Below, piece after piece: positions 8,358-16,616 of a DNA stretch of 31,694 bases. The stretch comes from Firmicutes bacterium UBA3738 (GTDB lineage Bacteria > Bacillota > Clostridia > Peptostreptococcales > Anaerovoracaceae): assembly GCA_002372505.1 (NCBI GenBank), contig DFGY01000114.1, positions 1-31,694 of the forward strand. Direction: 5' to 3'. Below the pieces are notes generated by a model. The model did not search any database and had not been told where the DNA came from. It worked only from the letters and a program-made list of their open reading frames with translations. Position 1 is the stretch's first letter; each line of letters opens with the position of its first letter. Both the position numbers and the translations under genes were made by a program.

Positions 8358-11135
8358 ATGATTAAGGAGACGGTAATTAAAAAAGGGTGCAAGAGCAATA
8401 ACGCGATTACAGTTCTATTTGTTGTGGCGATGATAACTGTAACGCTGTCTATCTTCTGCATCGGTTGTGCAGACAAGACATATGCAGCGAATATTAACTG
8501 TGAGTATCTAAGTGGTAGTAATGTCGAAAAACAGAATTACATAAGATATTCAAGTCCATCGTGGTCCTATCTGACAAAAGTTGATGCAGGATACATGAGA
8601 GTTCAGGCAACGGAGAGAGAAAAGGATGTTAGCGTCGTATATTATGACAATAATTTCAACACTGTGGAGCGCAAGACGGTCAAGCAGGAGCTTCCGTATT
8701 TTGGCGCATTTTATGAAAGCGACGCCAACTATTATTTGGTGACAGGCGATAGTAACAAAGAAGAAAACAATTCCAAGGAAGTTTTCAGAATCACGAAATA
8801 TGACAAGAGTTGGAGAAAATTATCAGACTGCGGAATGTTCGGTGCAAATACAGTCTATCCATTTGATGCCGGTAGTTGCCGTGTTGATATGACAGACAAT
8901 TATATGGTAATACGCACTTGTCATGAAATGTACAAAGGGCTCGATGGTCTAAATCATCAAGCCAACGTGACAATGCTGGTAAATGTCAGTACGATGAAGG
9001 TTGTGGATTCCTTTACTGGGGTAATGAACCCCAATTATGGCTATGTAAGTCATTCTTTTAACCAGTTTGTAAAGCTTGAAAACAATAAAATCATATCAGT
9101 TGATCATGGTGATGCTCATCCCAGAGCGATTGTGTTGATGAAATATCCAAAAGACATTACAACGGGGGCTTTTCAAAGTAATTCTGTTCATAGTTTGAAT
9201 GTGATGAATTTCCCCGGGAGCATAGGGGATAATAGCACCGGAGCATCTATCGGTGGATTTGAGATAACCGGTAGTGGATACCTCATTGCGGGCAACACAG
9301 TTCTTCAGGATACATCTAATACAAGAAGAAGTACGAGGAATGTCTTTGTATCGTTTGTTAATCCAAGTGGGGCTGTGAACACCAAGCAGCTGACGAATTA
9401 TGCTGAAGGGGAAGCGACGACAAGAACACCTCATCTCGTAAAAATAAATTCAAACAAATATATGGTGCTCTGGTCAAGAGACGATAAAGTGTACTATTGT
9501 ACAGTTGATGGAAGCGGAAACACAACTTCGGGAATATACTCCATGGATGGGTCACTCTCGGATTGTGCGCCTATAGTGGATGGTAGCAATGTTGTTTGGT
9601 ATACATGGAATAACGGAGACGAAAAACTGTATAAAATTTCTGCTTCGAACTTAAACGCAAAGGAGGTAATAGAAAAGAATTACACTCATGACTATAAGTG
9701 GCTTAGAACGATAGATGGCGAAGCATTTTTCAAATGCAATAAGTGCCATGAAGAAAAAAGTGGCAGGGCACCAATCAGCTTCTATAACTACTGGAAGAGA
9801 GCCGATGACACGGGAATGTATTATTATTCAAGAATACCTGTATTGGATATAGAAGAATGTGCAACGATAAAATATATGTATAGCGATATAAAATATAATG
9901 AAAACATTGTGTCAACGGAAAGATATGGTGACTTTGAATTTGTGTCCGATAAACCCGGTAAAACAACTGTCAATCAAGGGAAATCCGAAATAACTTTCAG
10001 TGAGGCAGGGATATACAAGATAAGGGTCTATCCAAAATACAATCCGGAAGTATCCCGCACATACACTTTCAAAGTGACAAAGCCGCTAACTGGTGTAAAA
10101 GTGAGTACGGATCAGAAAATAATACCGTTTGGTAATAGTGTAACGTTAACTGCCACAGCTGATGGTGGCAAGGGTACAATCGAATATAGTTTTATTGTCA
10201 TCACACCAAATGGGAAAGAAGTGAAACTGTATGCGGACAGCCACCAGCCTTCATACTCGTGGAAACCGGATTCTGTAGGAACTTACAAAATAAAGGTTGT
10301 CGCAGTTGATACGGATGACGGCGGCAGGTCTGTGAGCAGTCCCTTCATTAACTGCACAGTGGAACCTGCTGAAGCAAAGGGCAAAGATGTGTACAAAATA
10401 CCTGAAAGTATGGAGCTGGACGATAAGACGGCAGAGGCTGTAATAGATTACGCGAAGAAGAACAATATCGATATATCGACCATAAAAATCACGGACAAAA
10501 CCATAACCGCACTCAAGTCCGACAAGGACATAAAGGGTGCGAAGTTCAGCGTTATCTGCCCATATATCAAAAAACAGACAAAAAAGACGATGACACTCAA
10601 ATGGGTCAAGGTTAAAGGTGCCAGCGGCTATGTTGTATATGGGAACAGATGCAACGTCAACGGAAAGAAGTATAATTTTAAGAAGCTGGCGACACTAAAA
10701 GGCAATAGTAAACTTACATGGACAAATAAAAAACTCAAGAAGGGAGTTTACTATAAATACATGGTAATAGCTTACCGTCTCATAAACAACAAGAAGATTA
10801 CGATTGCGAATGGTCCGATACTTCATGGAGTTACTTTGGGCGGAAAGTATTGTGTTGCAAAATCGGTGAAAATAGTCAAAGTAGGTACCAAGAAAAATGC
10901 GAAGAAAATAACTTTAAAGAAGGGCGAGAAGGCTAAAATTGTCGCCTCAGAAGTGAAAGCGAAAAAGAAGCTTAAACTTAGCAGGCACAGAGGACTGAGC
11001 TATGAATCCACGAATCCGGAAATAGCTACAGTCACTAAAAAAGGCATTGTAAAGGCGATAAAGAAAGGAAAGTGTGCGATATACGTATACGCTCAGAATG
11101 GCATCAACAAAAAGATAACTGTGATGGTGAAGTAA
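8358..11135 (+). CDS. Large secreted protein with FN3/Big_2 tail
   Basis: Secreted protein of 925 residues, function unknown. The hydrophobic segment at about 18-42 ends in ADKTYAAN and is a signal peptide; a cysteine occurs in it (IGCADKTYA), but the context is not a clear lipobox. Residues about 50-440 have repeated beta-strand units (VVYYDNNF, YYLVTGDSN, YMVLWSRDDKVYYCTVDG) suggestive of a beta-propeller. A single CNKCHEEK pair at about 458-465 resembles one CxxC module of the other proteins here. Two Ig/PKD-like units follow at about 480-680. The lysine-rich FN3-like and Big_2 tail fills the last 200 residues, ending VKAIKKGKCAIYVYAQNG... The ATG follows a GGAAGGG-rich ribosome site. A secreted adhesin or ligand-binding role is a guess. 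Confidence 0.8.
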   Translation: MIKETVIKKGCKSNNAITVLFVVAMITVTLSIFCIGCADKTYAANINCEYLSGSNVEKQNYIRYSSPSWSYLTKVDAGYMRVQATEREKDVSVVYYDNNFNTVERKTVKQELPYFGAFYESDANYYLVTGDSNKEENNSKEVFRITKYDKSWRKLSDCGMFGANTVYPFDAGSCRVDMTDNYMVIRTCHEMYKGLDGLNHQANVTMLVNVSTMKVVDSFTGVMNPNYGYVSHSFNQFVKLENNKIISVDHGDAHPRAIVLMKYPKDITTGAFQSNSVHSLNVMNFPGSIGDNSTGASIGGFEITGSGYLIAGNTVLQDTSNTRRSTRNVFVSFVNPSGAVNTKQLTNYAEGEATTRTPHLVKINSNKYMVLWSRDDKVYYCTVDGSGNTTSGIYSMDGSLSDCAPIVDGSNVVWYTWNNGDEKLYKISASNLNAKEVIEKNYTHDYKWLRTIDGEAFFKCNKCHEEKSGRAPISFYNYWKRADDTGMYYYSRIPVLDIEECATIKYMYSDIKYNENIVSTERYGDFEFVSDKPGKTTVNQGKSEITFSEAGIYKIRVYPKYNPEVSRTYTFKVTKPLTGVKVSTDQKIIPFGNSVTLTATADGGKGTIEYSFIVITPNGKEVKLYADSHQPSYSWKPDSVGTYKIKVVAVDTDDGGRSVSSPFINCTVEPAEAKGKDVYKIPESMELDDKTAEAVIDYAKKNNIDISTIKITDKTITALKSDKDIKGAKFSVICPYIKKQTKKTMTLKWVKVKGASGYVVYGNRCNVNGKKYNFKKLATLKGNSKLTWTNKKLKKGVYYKYMVIAYRLINNKKITIANGPILHGVTLGGKYCVAKSVKIVKVGTKKNAKKITLKKGEKAKIVASEVKAKKKLKLSRHRGLSYESTNPEIATVTKKGIVKAIKKGKCAIYVYAQNGINKKITVMVK

Positions 11136-11144
11136 TGAAAGTTA

Positions 11145-11176
11145 GAACCCGTTTTCTTTTCGAAAACGGGTTCTTT
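11145..11176. terminator. Bidirectional terminator between two convergent secreted-protein genes
   Basis: GAACCCGTTTTC (11145-11156) and GAAAACGGGTTC (11162-11173) form a perfect 12-base-pair stem with a 5-base loop. It sits between two convergent stop codons and can serve both genes; T-runs on each side are short. Confidence 0.7.
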
Positions 11177-11192
11177 ACATCTCTGATTATTC

Positions 11193-13976
11193 TCAATTCA
11201 CTTTAACTTTGATTGTCTTTGATACGCCGTTCTGTGCGTAAACATAAATGGTGCAGCTGCCCTTGGCTTTCTTCGCCTTGATGACGCCCTTGCTACTTAC
11301 AGTGGCAATTTTTGTATTGCTGCTTTCGTAACGCACTCCGACGTGCTTGCTTACATTTTGTTTCTTGCTCTGAGGATTAAGAGAAACCTTGAGTTTGAGG
11401 CTTTTGCCTTTCTTGAGCACCGTTTTGCTCAGCGAGGTATACTTCTTCGTTGCCTTGCCCTTGGCGTTGACCTTGGCCTTCACCGTCACGCTCTTGTGGT
11501 TCCCGGCCTTGCTGCCTTTTGTGGCTACGTGGATCGTCTTGGTTGTGGAGACAACATTGTTTTTCTTATCCAGAGCCACAACGATAAATTTATAGTATGT
11601 GCCTTTCTTGACTTTGGCCTTGCCTATTTTCTTAACGTTATAGCTACCACCCTTTGTGGTCGAAATTTTTACCGGCTTATACTTCTTTCCCTTTGCGTTG
11701 CAGCTATTGCCGTAAACAACGTACTTCACCGCTTTCTTGTTTTTAGTCCAAGAAAGTTTGATATTTCCTTTGCCCTGAGAAGTACTCTTAAGTTTCAGTG
11801 GGGCAAATTTAGATCCTTTTATATCCTTATCCGAAGATATATTTGTGATAGCTTTTTCTGCTGCTTCGAAGGATGCTCCCGAACCCACAGGAGTCCCGTC
11901 CGTTCCGTACTGCTTTTCGGGATCCGGTGTAGGTTCAGGTATCACCGGTCCCTGCCACAGTTTGGGAATGGCCTCGGTTTTTGTACCTTTGCAGACCGTG
12001 CAGGTGTAGGTCTTGATTCCTTCTGCCTGCTCTGTTGCCGCCTTAGTCACTTCGCCCGCGTCCCATTTATGGTTTTCCTTTTCCGTGTGTGCAGGATTAC
12101 GTGTGCAGATCCTCTGGTGCTGGTTGTCGTCCAATTTTGTCCAAGCACCAAATTCGTGTCCGAGAGGCTCGCCTTCCGTCAAGCCACACCCCTTGCAGGT
12201 CTTCGGTTCTGTACATGTAGCCTCTTCCCAGTCATGACTCACCTTTACGGGATAGTCTATTTCAGCTATCTTGCCTTCGAACATGTACATGATGTTCACC
12301 TTATCAATTCCATACTTAAGTACAGCCGGTGTAATGATGGTATTGTCTGGGTCGAGATCACGAGGCTCTAACGAAATTCCTCCTTTTGCATACTCCTTAA
12401 CGATAACTGCATTCACATAGGCGGAGTCAAGATCGAATTTCTCACCGCAATTGTACTCCGTCTTTCTGTTCTCTCCTTCCGGAAGTTCCAGCCCATTCAT
12501 GTATTCCCGCGGACCTGCGTCTATCACCTGAACTTTTACATTCGACGATCCGCACGGCAGGTACTTCGTGTGAGGTACCCATCCATCTTCTAAATAGGTG
12601 CTGACGGTTAATACCGCTTCGGTGACCTCGGAGAATTTGAAATTAGCTCCCTCATATTTCCATACTCCCCGGGCATCGGTTTTGGTAGAGGCAGAACGAC
12701 CTGCACTTTCGCAGTTTATAGTGATTTCCGCATTGGGCACAGGCTCTCCGTCCTCATCCTTCAGGACACCGCTCATATGGACAGGCTGTTCGGTGAAAAC
12801 TTTGGAGGGGGAGGTAATCGTGTTTACCAGCTCCTTGCCGTTTCCGATACCGACATAATAGGCGCCGCTTCCGTCTTTGTTGAGGGGGGCTTTAAGAGTC
12901 TTGTTATTATATACAGCCGTGCCGATATATCCGTCCTTGGGCTCAAACAACCTGTTGCCATCTTTTAGCTCGATATCATTTACCATTAGAGTGGAAACGC
13001 CCCCCTCCATGCCACTTTCAGCACTCTGGCATGCTACCAGTGACTCTCCGCTTACGATGAGCTTGCCCGGACTATGAACAATAACTGCGGGGCGCGCCGT
13101 CTGATTATTGATCGCTACAAGGAGGCTGTCCTTTATTTCCAGATCTCCGAAAAGGCTCAACGTGTTGTATCCACCGCTGGTGTTCGGAGCGGGAACGGTT
13201 TCGCTACCTTGAAGTAAGAAAACGTCACTTTCTGTAATGGTGAGTCCACGTTTATTTCCCGGCGTTATGCAATCCGTCATCCAGTATTTAGTTCCGACCG
13301 ACACATTTGACCGGCGTATTACTATGTCATTATTGTTGGCACTGTCTGTTTTGATCCCATTAGATCTCGCGGCGACAATAAGTTCACCGGAAACATCTGA
13401 AATCGTCAACTTCCCTTTGTATGCACCTATACCGTTAGCACCTGTGACACGGAATTCAGCCTTGATCCCCTCGATCAGAAGATCTCTCTGCACAAAGATC
13501 GAGTATTTGGAGCCTGCCTCCTCGGAACAGATGACCCGGCTGGCTTTATCCAGGTTCCGGATAGTCAAATTGTTGGCAGTCAGTATGTGGTCTTCATCGG
13601 TTGAATCTCCGATATCGATGCTGCCGCCCTTATCTCCTCCATCGATGGTAAGATCGTAGGTGTACCATGGGTGCTCGTTGGCACCGGGATTGTTGAAGCC
13701 GGATTTGAGCGAAGCGCATCTCAGCTCATACCCATTCAAATTGATCACCGTGTTTCCATTGAAGACGACGTCCTGGACGGAATGGATACTCTGCACATCC
13801 TCCGGGTTTCCGTCCTTTACCAGGCTGTTGTCCGCTGTCAGCGTATAGCTGCCGCCGTCAAGCTCGACTGTGGAAACAAACGCATACGTCGGCTGTGCCA
13901 TCATGGGCATCATGGTAAATACCATGGCCATAGCAATCATTATGGCTAAAGTTTTGTTTCTGATTTTCACTATCAT
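11193..13976 (-). CDS. Secreted beta-helix-like protein with Ig, CxxC and FN3/Big_2 domains
   Basis: Secreted protein of about 927 residues. I place the start at the ATG whose first base is 13976 because GGGAGG (13986-13991) is 9 bases upstream; an ATG 42 bases further up would only prefix the signal peptide. The signal peptide ends AQPTYAF. Residues about 35-370 carry short repeated strands (DLTIDGGDKGG, NLTIRNLDKA, RGLTITESDVF, GDLEIKDSLL) typical of a right-handed beta-helix as in pectate-lyase-like folds. A carboxypeptidase-regulatory or Ig-like unit follows at about 400-490 (SGVLKDEDGEPVPNAEIT). CxxC modules lie at about 600-690 (CKGCGLTEGE, CTVCKGTKTE), then a proline-rich linker, an FN3-like domain and a Big_2 domain. 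No catalytic residues or LPXTG were identified. Confidence 0.82.
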   Translation of the reverse strand: MIVKIRNKTLAIMIAMAMVFTMMPMMAQPTYAFVSTVELDGGSYTLTADNSLVKDGNPEDVQSIHSVQDVVFNGNTVINLNGYELRCASLKSGFNNPGANEHPWYTYDLTIDGGDKGGSIDIGDSTDEDHILTANNLTIRNLDKASRVICSEEAGSKYSIFVQRDLLIEGIKAEFRVTGANGIGAYKGKLTISDVSGELIVAARSNGIKTDSANNNDIVIRRSNVSVGTKYWMTDCITPGNKRGLTITESDVFLLQGSETVPAPNTSGGYNTLSLFGDLEIKDSLLVAINNQTARPAVIVHSPGKLIVSGESLVACQSAESGMEGGVSTLMVNDIELKDGNRLFEPKDGYIGTAVYNNKTLKAPLNKDGSGAYYVGIGNGKELVNTITSPSKVFTEQPVHMSGVLKDEDGEPVPNAEITINCESAGRSASTKTDARGVWKYEGANFKFSEVTEAVLTVSTYLEDGWVPHTKYLPCGSSNVKVQVIDAGPREYMNGLELPEGENRKTEYNCGEKFDLDSAYVNAVIVKEYAKGGISLEPRDLDPDNTIITPAVLKYGIDKVNIMYMFEGKIAEIDYPVKVSHDWEEATCTEPKTCKGCGLTEGEPLGHEFGAWTKLDDNQHQRICTRNPAHTEKENHKWDAGEVTKAATEQAEGIKTYTCTVCKGTKTEAIPKLWQGPVIPEPTPDPEKQYGTDGTPVGSGASFEAAEKAITNISSDKDIKGSKFAPLKLKSTSQGKGNIKLSWTKNKKAVKYVVYGNSCNAKGKKYKPVKISTTKGGSYNVKKIGKAKVKKGTYYKFIVVALDKKNNVVSTTKTIHVATKGSKAGNHKSVTVKAKVNAKGKATKKYTSLSKTVLKKGKSLKLKVSLNPQSKKQNVSKHVGVRYESSNTKIATVSSKGVIKAKKAKGSCTIYVYAQNGVSKTIKVKVN

Positions 13977-14083
13977 GACAATTTTCCTCCCTAATATATA
14001 GTACGTGCTCTGCCTCACTTACGTCCAAAGGCAGAGACCCCTTACAGTAATTCTGCGATAAATATCTAAAGGTTTCAACACTT

Positions 14084-14117
14084 CTGCACGAACGTTGTCA
14101 AAACTGCACGAAAGTTG
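14084..14117. repeat. Direct repeat pair upstream of the beta-helix protein gene
   Basis: CTGCACGAACGTTG (14084-14097) and CTGCACGAAAGTTG (14104-14117) are 14-base copies with one mismatch and a 20-base period, roughly two helical turns. They lie about 110-140 bases upstream of the minus-strand gene, where an activator or repressor could bind. On the minus strand TTGACA occurs between them. Confidence 0.35.
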
Positions 14118-14156
14118 AGTGTCGCAAGGAATTGCGGAGAAAAAATGCCATGCAAA

Positions 14157-15020
14157 TTACTCAAATAAGTTTTTGATTTTTTCCTTGATGATGCGAAAGT
14201 CTATTTCCAGGTCGCCGTCATAGATATTGACCGGAACTTTGTCGTCGAAGGTGTAGTTCAGCGGGTACCTATCGTTTTCAAAGTCATATACAATTACAGT
14301 TTCATTGGCAGGGTCGACAATCCAGTATTCCCTGCAGCCGGCGCTCATGTACTTTTCGGTTTTAATAATCATATCCTTTGAGCGGCTTGAGTCAGATAAT
14401 ACTTCCAGAACAAAGTCCGGCGCTCCGATGATCCTGATGGGAGTTCTGTCTTCCTTTTTACAGTTTATTATCACGTCAGGTTGCACCATAGTCTTCTCGT
14501 CCCTGTCCAGTTGCACATCCAGAGGCGCTATGCCGGGATTGCAATCGCCGCCTTTGCTATCGATGTAAGATCCTATTTCTCGATAAATCCTGCCTGCGAT
14601 TTCCTGATGAACATAGCTAGGTGCCGCCATATTATATATGCATCCGTTAATCAGTTCCACACGCTCATCTTCCGGCCAATTAAGATAATCAACAAGTGTG
14701 TAGTCCCCCTGATTCTTTATAGGGCGACCCTTTTCGTCTTTTTCAGGTTCATATTCAGCAAAAGCATTATATGCTGCCTGCGTTTCTCTGACTCGCATAT
14801 CATCAGTTTCAGTACGCATTGTTAATGGTGCATATTGCTCTGCGAGGCCACCTTCCTTCAAGGTTTTTTCCAGTGCCAAAACCGTTTCTCTGCGCGGAGC
14901 CTTCGTCGTGCCTCCGATAACCTTCTGAACAGTGCCGAGAGGAACCCCCGATATCTCAGCGATCATTTCATTCGTAAGGCCAAGAGCAATTTTCCTCGCT
15001 CGCATTTCCTGTAAATCCAT
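14157..15020 (-). CDS. Uma2-family nuclease-like protein with N-terminal HTH
   Basis: Protein of 287 residues joining two domains. Residues 1-58 are a Cro/C1-type helix-turn-helix (LTNEMIAEISGVPLGTVQKV). Residues about 105-285 are a Uma2 domain, a PD-(D/E)xK nuclease-like fold: VELINGCIYNM, then QPDVIINCKK, PDFVLEVLSDSS and REYWIVDP with the expected acidic residues. Uma2 proteins are abundant but have no settled role; the HTH suggests sequence-specific DNA binding and perhaps self-regulation. It is a single-gene unit with its own strong promoter and an AGGAGG site 7 bases before the ATG. Confidence 0.85.
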   Translation of the reverse strand: MDLQEMRARKIALGLTNEMIAEISGVPLGTVQKVIGGTTKAPRRETVLALEKTLKEGGLAEQYAPLTMRTETDDMRVRETQAAYNAFAEYEPEKDEKGRPIKNQGDYTLVDYLNWPEDERVELINGCIYNMAAPSYVHQEIAGRIYREIGSYIDSKGGDCNPGIAPLDVQLDRDEKTMVQPDVIINCKKEDRTPIRIIGAPDFVLEVLSDSSRSKDMIIKTEKYMSAGCREYWIVDPANETVIVYDFENDRYPLNYTFDDKVPVNIYDGDLEIDFRIIKEKIKNLFE

Positions 15021-15067
15021 TTTCTTTCCTCCTGCTGCCGAACACTTTCCATAGTTTAGATGATACT

Positions 15068-15096
15068 ATTATAACTCGCAAAACATTGAATGTAAA
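15068..15096 (-). promoter_or_regulatory. Promoter of the HTH-Uma2 gene
   Basis: On the minus strand TTTACA (15091-15096) and TATAAT (15068-15073) are 17 bases apart, about 48 bases before the start codon. Confidence 0.65.
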
Positions 15097-15126
15097 TCCA
15101 TTCGTTCCATGATTATTCCATTTATA

Positions 15127-15268
15127 GGCCATAGGCGCTCTGGCTTAACGGACCACTGAAGCCACGACGGCGGGCAAGGCTTTTCAAGGTTTCACTACGC
15201 AGAGACACAAAACCATGGACAATCAGGCTCAACGGTCTACGATAGCCCACGCCACGTCACGTCAGGAG
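15127..15268. other. Unexplained GC-rich intergenic block
   Basis: About 140 bases markedly richer in G and C than the flanks, lying between two divergent promoters. Both strands contain stops in every frame I followed. Small stems are possible (GGCTT at 15142 with AAGCC at 15158), but there is no tRNA-like or other RNA motif I recognise. It could be an untranslated RNA or leftover foreign DNA. Confidence 0.3.
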
Positions 15269-15295
15269 TAATAAATGCTATAGGGACATTGGGTT

Positions 15296-15324
15296 TTGAT
15301 TAATCGTCTATAGTTGTATATGAT
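15296..15324 (+). promoter_or_regulatory. Putative promoter of the helicase cassette
   Basis: TTGATT (15296-15301) and TATGAT (15319-15324) have an ideal 17-base spacer and lie 65 bases ahead of the first gene of the cassette. Confidence 0.5.
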
Positions 15325-15389
15325 ATAGTGTGTAATAGTTATATTTTGGATCGACATGAATAGTAAACGGATAAGGAGAATGAGTAGCA

Positions 15390-15875
15390 ATGGTAGATGA
15401 AAAAGAAATAAGAAAATTAATTGATGAAAACAAAGGCAAAGAAAAGTCATATGGTGAGAGCTATAGACTACGAGATTCTGATAAAGATATTATTGAAAAG
15501 AACAAAAGAGAACTACCCTTCTTAATCTCGGAACGAAAGTTAAAAAATGATGAAGAGCATAAAATCGGAGCGACGAAAGGGTATGATCTGATAGAAGAAA
15601 TGTGCCTGATACCGGGTACAACATTTAAAAAAACCGTAAGCGGTGAAATAAGAGCTACACGTACTTTTTTGTATAAATTTGTGGTGGGATTAAAAATGAC
15701 CGTGGAGGAAGCAAACGAATTCTTTAAACTTTGCGGAGGAGAGCTTAGAGAAGATGACCCTGAAGACCTAATATGCTTAAGGGCTTTGGAAGACGGAGAT
15801 TCCATATATGACTTCTGCGATGAATATGAAAAATATATTGGTAAAACCCTCGTGAAAAAAGTAAAAGCAAAGTAG
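15390..15875 (+). CDS. HTH-like protein, first gene of the helicase cassette
   Basis: Cytoplasmic protein of 161 residues. The N-terminal 50 residues are charged and probably helical. Residues about 65-150 resemble a divergent Xre-like helical domain seen in many Firmicutes proteins, in which a cryptic HTH (PGTTFKKTVSGEIRATRTFL) is followed by LKMTVEEANEFFKLCGG and LICLRALEDGDSIYDFCDEY. It could regulate the two genes after it, which lie on the same strand; the gap to the next gene is 108 bases. AAGGAG stands 11 bases before the ATG. The HTH assignment is by pattern memory; a pure protein-interaction role is possible. Confidence 0.65.
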   Translation: MVDEKEIRKLIDENKGKEKSYGESYRLRDSDKDIIEKNKRELPFLISERKLKNDEEHKIGATKGYDLIEEMCLIPGTTFKKTVSGEIRATRTFLYKFVVGLKMTVEEANEFFKLCGGELREDDPEDLICLRALEDGDSIYDFCDEYEKYIGKTLVKKVKAK

Positions 15876-15882
15876 AAACTTT

Positions 15883-15899
15883 AGGTAGTTTTTCTACCT
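15883..15899 (+). terminator. Weak hairpin after the HTH-like gene
   Basis: AGGTAG and CTACCT pair around a 5-base T loop. There is no downstream T-run, so it may attenuate rather than end transcription into the next genes. Confidence 0.3.
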
Positions 15900-15983
15900 G
15901 ACATAAAAAACACATAACAGCTATACTTGCATCAAGAGTTAACTCATAACAGTTAATAAAAAGAAAACTTGAGAGGTGACATT

Positions 15984-16595
15984 ATGAAAAAGATTATATT
16001 TGTAAGGATAGCTGATATGAAATACTACAAAGGAATCACAGAAGACGACCGACCAGTCAATGGCGGAGCCTATGTGAAAGATACAGGTGATGCTCACGAA
16101 GCATATAACTTTCAACCTGAGCTCTTTGAAAAAGGGGAGTTTTGCCTGGGATTCGTACAACGCATCGGCAATTCAAGAAACACACCAATACAGATGCATA
16201 TCGAAAAGATTGTAGGATGCAAAGGCCTCAAAAATGAAAATGAAGTTGAGGGCGTAATAGTAGTTTTCTGCTCAAAGGCTCCGGGAAAAGATGGCTTAAC
16301 GGTAGTTGGATTTTACAAGGATGCCGTTGCTTACAGATTCGAACAGTGCATGTGTTTCGATAACGGGTATGAACAATCTTTTAGTTTTCTGGCTGAAGAA
16401 GAAAACTGTGTGCTGCTACCCTATAGTGAAAGACACGACAATCCAATCTGGAAGGTTCCGACGAGTGGCAAGAATAATATGACATTTGGTTTTGGCCACA
16501 GTAACATTTGGTACGCAGGAAGCGATCCGGAAAATGAGGACGAAACACGTTATGTAGAGAGGATGATTGAGAGTATTGAAAACTACAAGAAATAG
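15984..16595 (+). CDS. Conserved protein of unknown function paired with the helicase
   Basis: Cytoplasmic protein of about 203 residues starting MKKIIFVRIADMKYYKGI. I use ATG 15984 because GAGAGGTGA is just upstream; a TTG at 15969 would add five residues. Conserved-looking segments are DRPVNGGAYVKDTGDAHEAY, ENEVEGVIVVFCSK, VVGFYKDAVAYRFEQ, ENCVLLPYSERHD and FGFGHSNIWYAGS. From memory this is a widespread uncharacterised domain met in restriction- or defence-type neighbourhoods, sometimes as the N-terminus of larger proteins; I cannot name it and did not verify this. Many aromatic residues in beta-rich segments would suit a base- or nucleotide-binding pocket, which is inference. Only 21 bases separate it from the helicase gene, so the two are surely co-expressed. 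Confidence 0.7.
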   Translation: MKKIIFVRIADMKYYKGITEDDRPVNGGAYVKDTGDAHEAYNFQPELFEKGEFCLGFVQRIGNSRNTPIQMHIEKIVGCKGLKNENEVEGVIVVFCSKAPGKDGLTVVGFYKDAVAYRFEQCMCFDNGYEQSFSFLAEEENCVLLPYSERHDNPIWKVPTSGKNNMTFGFGHSNIWYAGSDPENEDETRYVERMIESIENYKK

Positions 16596-16616
16596 GGTGA
16601 AGGATGGTGATTAGTG

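Noticed and set aside
11343..12371. Long plus-strand frame of 342 codons
   Set aside because: It is fully antisense to the FN3/Big_2 end of the secreted protein on the minus strand, whose domains are clear. The encoded product has no recognisable domain and the length follows from codon bias.
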